A DNA stretch of 64,000 nucleotides. Origin: Gnomoniopsis sp. IMI 355080. Its lineage: Eukaryota > Ascomycota > Sordariomycetes > Diaporthales > Gnomoniaceae. The translations under genes and the position numbers were made by a program. The notes below the pieces were generated by a model. The model was not told the origin of the DNA. It was given only the letters and a program-made list of their open reading frames with translations, and ran no database searches. Location: the NCBI GenBank assembly GCA_027946555.1, contig JAPEVC010000115.1, forward strand, positions 1 to 64,000, written 5' to 3'. Positions 47,229 through 57,395 of this stretch are shown here, in pieces (the stretch's first letter is position 1; every line of letters starts with the position of its first letter).

Positions 47229-48507
47229 ATGGCTAAGACTTCGCCTCCAACTCTAACGAAGGCCTCGAGATGTCCGCCGCGGTCCGAGGCCAGGAGTCAG
47301 AAGCCGCCGACAAGATGGACCACAAGGCTCATGCCTTTCTTCCTCCTCGGCGTCATTGGCTTCGCCTGTTGGGCGCTGACCGGGCCAATATGTAGTGAGT
47401 CCTCATTGTGCGTGCCGGATGTCATCGGAAGAGCCCAGAAGCTGATGCAGATCGACGTATTTAGTTAATTTCTTCTTTGCCCGACACGAAAACGGCGCCG
47501 CAATCGTCTTCCTCGTCTTACACTACATATTTTTAATATTAATGATTTCCTCCTACGGACGCACTCTTTACGTTGTAAACTTTATACCAGGGCTCGTGCC
47601 TCTCGAACCGAAACTCAGCCTCGAGGCTTTCTACACCCGCGATGTCTTCACTTGTCGATCCGACGGTCTGCCGATATGGTGCTCCGACTGCCAGAATTGG
47701 AAACCGGAACGCGCGCATCACAGTGGAGAAATCCAGAGATGCGTCAAGAAGATGGACCACTATTGCCCTTGGGCTGGCGGCATGATTGGGGAGACATGTA
47801 AGTCACCTCAGGTGCGGCGGTGCACGGTTGTAGAATCGCCCTTATGGCCTTTGCGCCACTGGTGAGGTTGCGATTCTAATTAACATTGGTTGACTGTTCT
47901 CACAGCTTTCAAATTTTTCATTCAATTTGTTTCATACACGTCCATGTACTGTGCAGTATGTCTGAGCGCGGGGGCATATGTAACCAGTAGACTTGCCCGC
48001 GAAGGCAACGGGACCAATGCAGCCGCTATCGTGTTGATCGCCGTAGCGGCTTTCTTTGGACTCTTCTCCTTCACCATGGCATCCCTGTCACTTCGCTTTT
48101 GCTTCATCAACTCCACCAACATCGAGAGTTTGCGCGGATCGGACAAGGTCTACCAGTTAGCAGTTCGGATTCCGCTGAACCAGACACCTAATTCCGAGAA
48201 CACTTCGACTGCGGCCGTCGATTACGAGACCATCACCTTCCCGCGACCGGATCTAAATGGTGATCCGAACGCCCAGCAGGGACGCAATCGACCTGCCGCA
48301 GAGCACAAATTTGCGATTGTAAAGACCGAAATGGGTGAGAATCCCTGGGATACCGGATCTTACTACACAAACTTCAAATCGGTTATGGGGGACAGAGGCT
48401 TGTTGGACTGGCTTTTGCCGCTGAGTATGTCACCATGTTGTGCTTACAACGGAGAATACCCAGTAGGACCGGCAGTGGACCGATTACGTGAACGTTTGAA
48501 AAAATGA
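47229..48507 (+). CDS. PFA5: palmitoyltransferase PFA5 (DHHC-family, DHYC variant)
   Basis: Three exons: 47229-47394, 47465-47797 and 47906-48507 (introns 70 and 108 nt), about 366 aa. Start MAKTSPPTLTKASRCPP. Two membrane spans (about 37-56 and 68-88) precede a Cys-rich DHHC domain with WCSDCQNWKPERAHH, RCVKKMDHYCPWAGG (D153-H-Y-C156), then ETSFKFFIQF leading into the third span and another at about 215-240. A conserved NPWD motif follows near the C-terminus (GENPWDTGSYY), then LLDWLLPLSMSPCC. DHHC enzymes S-acylate membrane proteins. The Tyr in place of the second His is characteristic of yeast Akr1, Akr2 and Pfa5. The gene is convergent with the P450, the two stop codons being about 290 nt apart. 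Confidence 0.9.
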
Positions 48508-48796
48508 GAGAATGAATTGATACCCAGTGCATCGCTTCAAGTCTAGCAGCTATTCATCCCCAGCGTGTCACTCTTCCCTCTGACTATCTTTGGGACTCGA
48601 GCTCCAGCGAATTTTCCATGGAAGATTTTGCGGACGACAAAGCATGTACATGTAGTCCATGGAACTGCTTGGGACTGTGTAGTTATTTCCTCCAGAATTT
48701 GGGGAGTGCCTTCCGGTATTGCCAGACAATCAAATGAAGCTCATATGAGACTTTCCAAGCAGCCCAATAAGTCATTGGAGCCACCGAACAGCAGCT

Positions 48797-50665
48797 CTAG
48801 ACCGGGTTCACCCGAGCGAAACACTGGACGGGGCTTCGAGAAAGGCCCATTAAGGCGTCATTGCTACTTAAGTCATCAGGAATTGGCAGAAACTCCAAGT
48901 TCAATATCAGAACGGCTAGCATGATTCGAAAGTTTGTCTGTGCGAATTTCCGGCCTAAAGCAAAACGATCAGCCCACAGTGACTACACACGAACCGACGA
49001 GCTTGGGAGTTCGGATTACTCAGCTAAGCTGGGAATTGACTTACCTGAGCATGGCCTCGGGCCTGTAGAAAAGGCAAGTCTCGGCAGCGCTTTTGCATCA
49101 AACTTGCCATCATTCATCAGCCATCTCTCAGGATGATACTCATCTATATCACTCTGCCAAAAGCTCTTGAAGCCACCCTTGTTGCTACGACTGCTTTCGC
49201 TACGTGCCTCGTCTGGTACTATATCCGAAGGGAAAGGTTCGTTGCCCACATATAAGCTGCTGACCACGGTCGCGCCCTTGGGGATGACGTGACCCAGAAG
49301 TTCCGTGTCGCACGTGGTTTGTCGGACAAGATCCGGTACAATGTTGGCGAGGCGTATCAATTCTTCGATTGAGGCATCAAGGTAGGGAATATCGGCGGTG
49401 AGTATGTCATGTGCTGAGGGTGTGCCCGGTTGTGAAAAATGTGCGCGGAGTGAGGATCGGAGTTTGGATTGTTCTGTGGGTGCATTGGTGAGGATTTTGG
49501 ACGTCCAGGCCAGGAGAGATGCGGTGGTTTCGTGGCCCTGCGTGGAAAGGTTGGAGTGTCAGTCGTAACTCTTCAGAAAAGGGTCATTGGTCACTGGACA
49601 TCCACTCACCGCCATCAACAGCAACAGCATCTCGTCATACATGTCATCCGTCGTAGGTTTATATATGTCGTTTGGCGAGACCTTCGCAAATCTCCTCAGC
49701 GCCCTGTCCAGTGCGCATACGTCCTTCCTTTCATTTGCTCCCTTTTCCGCCAACCGAGTCTGTGAGCTCTTGAAACATTCATCCTTCAACCTGATCTTAA
49801 TCGCCCAGTGCTTCCGGTACGTCGGTGTCAGCGAGTACAAAAAGTGCAACACCCTCGGAAACGGGCTCATCACTGTGGCTGGAATGACCCCCATAAAGTA
49901 CATGCCGGCGTTCCACTCATCAGATTTCGGCGCCGTGGCCATATCCGCGGGCACATCTCTCGACGCCTCTTGGACCGGGTCGCCCGCATTGACTACCACT
50001 GCCTCGCGTTCATCTCGCAGCCCGTGCAGATCCGTCCCCAGGATCGCTTTCCAAATCACGTCGAATGTGGCGATCCGGAAGTCTTCCGCGACCCAGAACG
50101 GCCGCCCGTTCGCTACGGCCGCCTTGGCATTGAAAAGTGCGACAAGTTCGAGCGCGGAAGCATGCATCAGCGGCGCGGCAACATCACGGAGGTACCCTAC
50201 CGAGATCACGTCCGACCAAAGCCGCACCTGAGCGATCCATTCTGGGCCTCTGACCTTGCAAATACTCGCGCCCGGCACGATGGGCCGGAAGGGGTCGACG
50301 CTGCTGGGCGCCTTGTCGAATTCTTTGCTGCGGTTCTGGAGTAGGTCTTCGACCTCTTGTGTATCATTGACGAAGATCAGTGGCTTCCAAAAGGGAGCAA
50401 GGAAGAGCTGAATTATTGGCGATTGGAGCTTTTTAAATTGCACAAGCATCGACCTGGTCGGATCACGAATGCGCTGTCCTTCGGCTGTGAGGTTGGAGAT
50501 GTCGCCGAAGAGATGGCGGGTCGAGGGCCGGTTGTATGGGATAGTGGTGTAGGGGCGGCGATGTGTGGCAATGTGGTATAGGCGCAAGATGAGGGCTGTG
50601 AGGGCGAGCGAGAGGGCCGCTATTACTTGTAGAGGCTTTGGAAGTGCCATCATAGGGACAGTCAT
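48797..50665 (-). CDS. cytochrome P450 monooxygenase
   Basis: Three exons: 50665-49610, 49537-49045 and 48954-48797 (introns 72 and 90 nt), about 568 aa. An N-terminal anchor (LQVIAALSLALTALILRLYH) is followed by the P450 fold: I-helix AGHETT (352-357, split by intron 1), K-helix ELIR, PERW and the heme-binding FSTGPRPCSGRKFA with proximal Cys at about 515. The last exon ends FLPIPDD ... PVQCFARVNPV, as expected. The substrate is unknown, and no backbone biosynthetic gene is adjacent, so it is not obviously part of a metabolite cluster. Start alternatives at 50653 and 50650 (MMALPKP) differ by only a few residues. Confidence 0.92.
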
Positions 50666-53184
50666 TCATGGGATCAGTGTCGAGGAGGAGACGGCACTGG
50701 TTGTCAGTGGATAGCTCCTTTCGATCAGTTTCAAGGTTGGTATGTTAGCAAGACCAGCCTGTGTCTCGGCTTCGGAAATATCATGTATACGGATCTCAGG
50801 TGCTAATTGATATACCATCCTGTGCTCAATGAGCCTCTCTTTGTCTTTTATGGAGCATAAGTATTATGTGTGGGAGTTGCTGGTATTGTTGAAGGAAGAC
50901 TAGCATTGTTCTTTATTGGGTCAAGTATATGTCAAGACCCGGGCGTGATCCGCGGGTGGTGCTCACCCACCAACAAAGGCTTGTAAGTACATACCTGCCT
51001 GCTAAGGGCCAATACGACATAGATAATCGTTGACGGACTTTCGAAGGAGTCAGCAGCTGATATTCTGAGTGCTTCGATTTTCTCGAGAACTATCAAAAAG
51101 TCATCTATGAACTTACCTAGGTACTTTTGTAATACAACATTTGAACAATCTCGGATGAAGTTGTCAGAAACTTCAAGAATGCTCTTTCTTTACAGGCCTG
51201 TTGTAACAAAGTCAGAAACACGTACAGGGTATGTAAGTCTGCCAAGCTGACTGTGTGAATAACTGGGAGCATCTGCAACTTGCGAAAACTTGGCCGCCGC
51301 TCATCACCTGACTGAGGTGGTTATGGACAGATGTCCATGAACCTCAATAAATACATCGACTCGTTTTATTACCCAGAAATGCTGTTCAAAACAAACAGAA
51401 GATTGCTCTACATGATAGAAAGTACCTACCTGGTAGGTCGCCCGGGCTTTCTATCAAATAGACATGCTTGGAGGAGTGATCGACCGACGCCAGCATGCTG
51501 AAATTAAACAAGTCCGGATTACGTATTGACTTCCAGCTCATGATATTTCGGCCTTTTTGGGCTCTTGAAAGCATTGAACCATTGGATGTGAAGAGAATAC
51601 CTCTGTGGTTTCGAAAGATGCTTGTGTGTTGAGACATCAGATAGGCTAGTTTTGGCTTACAACCAGACGAAGGCCTGCAGAGACAATACCAATTACTCCT
51701 TTATTGTATGATACTGTGATGCTTAAATGTTCTCATCGTCTCCCTCGAGTAGGACAGGAAGGAAGAACCACATTTGGGATGGAAGTTCTTTCACGCAGTC
51801 ACTTGGGCAACCTCATCTGGCTTGACAAGATGCCAAAAACACAGTTGAGACGTCTTCATCTCGATTTTTCAAACCTTCCATATGCATAATTTATCCACAG
51901 CCTTATAGGGCCATAGGGCCAGCGCTCATTTGTGAGATGTGACGTTTCATTACATTCATTATGAGTAGTAAGATGCTCCTGCAGATGTACAAGACTGCCC
52001 AAGAAATAAGCAGCCAATAGAATCAATCTCACGTCTCTGCTAGGCGATGTAGTATGTTTTCAGCTACTTCGCTTCCTTCTTCATGGTTCCACAATTTTTC
52101 AACCAAAAGCTTTCGCATGTGCCCTGCATGTGGATGGGAAGTCTTTGTCACGAGTCACTTAGGAAGCTTGCAGAGCAGCCTTTCGAGTCCCATATCAATG
52201 CAGCTATACATACAAACCACGCCGTTTCAATTGCAAGGACGTCCTTGAAAGTGGGATACTATGAAAATCACCTTGAGGAACCTAATGAAGCTATGTAGCT
52301 GGTGACAGCCCGCTGTCGCATCCATACGGCCAATGAAAGCAGCCCGGTCAAGTAGCTACCTAAGTAGAGTCAGATATCTGACCACCATACCGGAGAAGGA
52401 TCTGAGACACAACTAGCAACTTACCTTGAATATGATATGAGGGATTATCATCTGCTTGCACAAATCGGATCCGAATTGTCGGGTGGGTAAACACAAAACG
52501 CATCCTCAGTAGATTGCATTTAAGGCCTATAGGAGTCGCCGAAGACTTGCTGTTTCCAGCATATGCAGGCCACGCATATGTCACAACACAATGTTGTGCC
52601 GCAGGAGGCTCTGGGACAGCCCTAGCAGTCGTGCATATAACTTCTTGATTCGGAAGTTGATCGTCTCCTTATTCAACCCAGGCACCATTGAAGAGAGGCT
52701 CATACTCTATGAATGATTGAGCCATTTTCAGGACACCTTTATAATGTGCTTTTGATGCAGTTTTTCGGGGCTTACTGTGATCAACCGCCAGATCCATCCT
52801 TCGGTCAGTACGTTGATCCACCTTACATCAAATAGTGGGCTGGAGGCTTCTTGATCGGTGTGCCTCTAATTGCTTCAGTGTGTCCTCGGTCGACGCCAAA
52901 GCTTGGAACTCATGAGACACAACCTTCAGCAGTACCTGTATACAATCATGCACTTCGGTCACTCCACGGCGGAATACAATCAGGTGGGATGGGGGTTGTA
53001 AGATTGTTGCTACCCAAGACGCCGCGAGGCACTCGGAGCAGCTCTGAGTATGGTTAGACATCCATTCCCTTTTCTAATTTACAGCAGCTTCCCCTGTTTA
53101 GCTCCGTCTCGCCACCCTCTTTCAGCTTCAGTTATGACCTCCTCCCGTCTGTTCAGGGCCGAGTATACAAGTGTTCTGCCACCC
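50666..53184. other. gene-poor interval between P450 and small Cys-rich gene
   Basis: About 2.5 kb, AT-richer than the genes, with a TACCTAGGTA palindrome (51114-51123) and a related motif at 51423-51438. Two segments about 360 bp apart (51770-51810 and 52125-52165) look like diverged copies of one another. No gene was recognised; frames of 60-80 codons lack motifs. Confidence 0.45.
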
Positions 53185-53475
53185 TTACCTAGCTTGCTTG
53201 CAGCTGGTGCACCTCCTGTGACCACAGCTTGCCACCTCACATGCAATGCTTTCAGGGCCATTGGGGTTGTGAAGCAGAGCGGGGTTCTTGGCACATTCGC
53301 AGCAGTACCAGTTTCCTACGAAAGTTGGCGTGTACCCTGGGTGATTATACAGACCTTCGCCGTAGCTGGGCGGATAAAATCCACAGGTCACTGAACACTC
53401 TCCGGGCTGGGGTAGATATCCTTCATAGCTATAGAAATAGCCTCTTTGGACGGAAGGAAATTCCTCTTGACTCCT
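53185..53475 (-). CDS. small cysteine-rich protein with WYCCEC and CGHRRC motifs (copy 2)
   Basis: The open frame runs from just after a TAA (53478-53476) to the stop at 53185. It lacks an ATG, so at least one upstream exon is needed; a TTTCTATAG acceptor-like site lies inside at about 53425 and TACTAATC upstream. The segment is Tyr/Gly/Pro-rich (YEGYLPQPGECSVTCGF, YNHPGYTPTF), then NWYCCECAKNP ... IACEVASCGHRRCTSCKQAR. The CC-x-C / C-x4-CGH-x2-C-x2-C array should bind zinc. It resembles copy 1 at 42127-42267 and small uncharacterised proteins I recall in Sordariomycetes. No function can be assigned. Confidence 0.45.
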   Translation of the reverse strand, partial: RSQEEFPSVQRGYFYSYEGYLPQPGECSVTCGFYPPSYGEGLYNHPGYTPTFVGNWYCCECAKNPALLHNPNGPESIACEVASCGHRRCTSCKQAR

Positions 53476-53484
53476 TTAGATCTG

Positions 53485-56400
53485 ATTAGTACCAGTATCA
53501 AGTGTCAAGTGCGAGGGTGGAAACTCATACATAATGGAAGAGACGATGGAAGTTTTTGTTCTTTCTGAGAGGAATTGTTTGGCGAGAAAAATGATGAGGC
53601 TGAACGCTTCTGCGTTCGACGAAATAGTGAATATAGTAGTGCACTAAACAAGATGGAAGCTAGATTGGTCTTTGTGCTTGTTGCGAGGTATTGATAAGTC
53701 AAGCTGCGCTGGCGATATTGACTTTCGATCAAAAGAAATAAGGAGTTCTTCATCATCATCTTATAGTTTGTTTCTCCTGTAGGTACTCACCCCTAACGGA
53801 TCCTTCTCGAAACAGAGTCTTGATCCCAGAGCTATCAGCCTCTAGGTGTTGAGACCATTATGGGGGCTGGAATCGCTACATCGTCGCGCCCCGGGTCTGT
53901 CAGCCCTACCACAAACGAGATCAAGCCCTCACAGTACAATCACGGCTCAATATCCCTTTCAAGACAAGTGAATGACATCCCGGACGGTCTCACCGAGCCG
54001 GTGAACATGTGAGAACAAAGGATCCTTCTGTGTAGCGTATGATACGTTGCTTCGACCTTTGCTTTGTTCCGTTGCTCCGCCTAGATGGGAGTGATCCCAT
54101 CGAGAAGGCTTTCGCAATATGTAAGATGGCCTGGTCACCACATTGGATGAACATTAAGCGCCAGAGAAGTAATAGCCCTGTGCAATGCCAATACAACTCA
54201 GGTGACAGGGTTTAGCGTTGAAAAGGTTCAGGCAAGAAGCAAGGGTGTTCAGGGCCAATTATACCTTGCCCGGATGGTCTACGGCTAGCAGAAATAGCCA
54301 CTTCGATGGCCAGACTTGTGAAGCAGTATCTGTAGTATCAAGGTAGTGCCTGCGCCATATGCTGGAAGACCGCAGAGTAGTAACTTGCCAAGGTAGCTAC
54401 CAGTGTTCCAGGTGTACTCAGCCAACCAGACATGGCTTTCTTGATGGTCTTGTCAGCTTCGGTGGAAGAGAAGCAGAAAAACAACATGTGTAAAGGTGCT
54501 ACTGTCCTGTGCCCAGGTGCTCCCCGAGAAACACAAAAGAAACGAGACCACGTGGAGTCTCAACCACTATTTGCAGTACAGGGCTGTCGAATCTGCGTAT
54601 CCCATGACGACTTCAACGACGCAGCATCGGGGGCCAGGGGCATCTTGGAAGAGCATATTTGGGCGTGCGATGCAACTTCAGCAGCAGCCTTATGCAAGGG
54701 AGGCTGGCCGAAGCCGGGCACATGTTCTGCCTTTGAAAAGAGATCAGGCCCGAAGCAAAGCCTATCCATTGTGCTCATGATGCAAGTAATACCAGCCCGT
54801 TGTTTAGGTTTCGGTGTATTGCTATCCTGAGCGCGGCATTCGAAGGGCGATAGCAATCTGCTGGAGCATAAAGTGCCGCTTCCGTGTGCATCTCGAGGCA
54901 TATGATCAGCTTTGTGGCCCTTGACAAGAAGGCTCAAGCTGGACTGCACTAGGTAGAGGCCGAAAACCGAGCCCGATCGAGAACCCTATCCTCAATGCCA
55001 TCAGAGTGGTGACAGCATACGGAAGATCAGTGGCAAAGCTGGACAGCATATAGCTGTTCTCCATCCATGGTGCCCGAGGGAGAGTGCGAGGGTAGACAGG
55101 GGGCAGAGCCTTATGCCGAAGCATGGCCTCCAGCACCTCGTGACTTCCAGAAGCCTGAAATTCTGATTGTGCTGGGCGGCAGCACAGAGGCGGCGTTCAA
55201 AACCGGTGCTGTGAAGTTGGAAGACATGGAACTTTCCCGGATGCGTCCCAATGCCAGACCGAATCGACGTGACGTTCTAATATCCCGGTCAGGGAAAAGT
55301 TCGGTCAGGCCGGAAAATGAGACGCGGCCTGGTCTGCAGAGCGGCCATCGCGGTCAGCAATTTGATATCCCGCAGGCGACGAGGATCGCCAAGGAAGAAT
55401 ATATGGGTTCGATGCTTATTACTCGCCAATGCGTTTCCTTGTCGTCGCGCAGTGGTGTTGCGAGCTTCCGGCTCGCATCTGTCCCCGTGGTACTGTAAAT
55501 TTTAAGGGCACTCGTGGTGTCACAAAGTACTTCTCCGACTGTGGAATAGGCGTGGGGAAAGAGCTATGAGGTTGATCCTTTGGCTGAAGCTACCGGTTCG
55601 GGCCAGGTCAAGTAATGTAGAAGAACATAGCAAGAGTAAGGAGCGACAGACCATGTCGTTGCTCAAGACACGGGCCGCTTGAGGAAGACCTGTTGCCGAT
55701 GTAGCACACATGAACCACGCGGCGGAAATGGCGTAATAGTCTCAATGTCTAGCCATGAGGTTCAGCCTTGTGACCTGCCTAGGTACCTAGGTACGTAGTG
55801 GGTTGCGGGGAAGCTACTGTGGCACAGCACGGCCTCACTGAGCGTCAAGCACGCTGTTCTCAGCCTATTAGTGTACTGCACTAGTAAGAAAAGGAGCCTC
55901 AGACGTGACTTAGGTACTATCACACCGTGTCGACTTTGGCTTGGGTAGGTAACACGGGTTATCGTTCCACAGGAAAAGGATGGGGACGGACCCGAAAAGG
56001 CGTGAAAAGAACCCGAAATAGGACCTGGTAATGGAGGAGCACATGAGAGAACGTTTGGTTAGTCAGCCGCGCTTATATCCAAGTCTTCACCCAGATAAAT
56101 CATTAAACGTATGTGCCGGATCGTGACCACGATGCCAGCCCCAAGTGCTTTACAAAGTCTAGACTGAGCACGTCGACCAGCCTTGGATATCTATGCTTGA
56201 AGAGTTTAACGCATGCCTTCCAGGACAAGAGTGATGAGCATCGCATACCGGTTCTCCATGTCCGCGCCATGTCTCTATGGGATGCAATGATCGAGAACTT
56301 GGATTCACAGGAAACTCTGACTCACCTCCATCGCAGTCGACAAAAAACAGAGGGTCGGATGAAAGATACAAGACCTGCGGCATTGATGGCTTTGTATAGA

Positions 56401-57395
56401 GGAGAATCACATCCAATTGATTCGGTAATGAAAGAGGAGAGCGATGTCATGGCCTCGATGATTGAATAAGAAGACTAGGGCAGGAATTAGACCTCATTGT
56501 TTCGGTCTGTCCCAAACAGTTGCGTGAATACACAAGCTCCGAGGTGGTTGAAACGTTGCTGTTCCTCGAATGAGAGACCATCAGCTAGGTGTCAAGTGCA
56601 TCTTGAGGACCGTCGAAAACACCATGCTACACTCGCTGCGCCATAATAGATATTCCTGCTGTTGTGCAAGATCGAGCTACTCACCTGACCAGGTACCACG
56701 AACAACGTTGATGATCATGAAACCCAGATGTTCTCCATATTCAAGTGAAACCCGTTCTGTGATAACTTGAGCCGCCAGAAATGTGCGCTTAAGTCCGTCC
56801 AAGGAAGAGCAACCTTGTCGTGCGCAACATTGAAGGGACATCCGACAGACCATAGGTGAAGTTTGGCAGAGCGCAAGCAACTGACGACCACTGTAACTCT
56901 GAATGAGAAGCTTCTCTCCTCATATGGTCCAGTCCCGTACTTTGCTGAGCCTGGTGAGCATCAAGATTTTGATATAGGTGGATGAACGACAAGACGGAAT
57001 CTATGTAGACTGTCACAGCTGTTCAGGCAACAGAAGAGCCTAGACATATATCAGCGGATATTTTCATTGCCGAAGGAGATGTCTGGTTGTTTCATCATGA
57101 ATGAACGATCTTGTGAGATATTTGAATGGAAGGAAACACCTTTGGAGGGGGGCGTGTTAAATACTATTTACTATGGCACCACTGATCAGAGCTTCAGTGT
57201 CTTCCAGATATGACAGGGGACCCCCCACCTTCGGAAGGGCTGGCGCCAGCCGCGTCTCCGACGTCAATGGTCTAATGCGTGACGCGCCGTCGACAACCTG
57301 CCATTGCCTCACGTCGATGCTCCAAGCTCAGGCCCAGCCAAGACAGTAATCATGATAAACGCGGTCTGATTGTCTGATCTACGCCTCTCGGGGTC
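53485..57395. other. gene-poor interval upstream of RAD30
   Basis: About 3.9 kb without a supported gene. Frames at 54432-54830 (+, MAFLMVLSASVEEK...), 55067-55498 (+) and 56113-56469 (+) are open but carry no motif, and some begin at non-ATG codons. Palindromic CCTAGGTACCTAGG lies at 55778-55791. The last few hundred bases are the RAD30 promoter. Confidence 0.45.
55778..55791. repeat. 14-bp palindrome CCTAGGTACCTAGG
   Basis: Perfect palindrome of the ACCTAGGT series in the gene-poor interval upstream of RAD30. Confidence 0.8.

Noticed and set aside
49587..50344. Plus-strand frames of 214 and 178 codons
   Set aside because: They are antisense to the first P450 exon, where the minus frame has the full set of P450 motifs.
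48797..50665. Secondary-metabolite gene cluster around the P450
   Set aside because: The neighbours are a palmitoyltransferase and gene-poor DNA. No PKS, NRPS, terpene synthase, transporter or other tailoring gene is within reach.
55067..55498. 143-codon plus-strand frame
   Set aside because: It has no recognisable domain, lacks a clear ATG context and sits in a region where frames on both strands are equally long.
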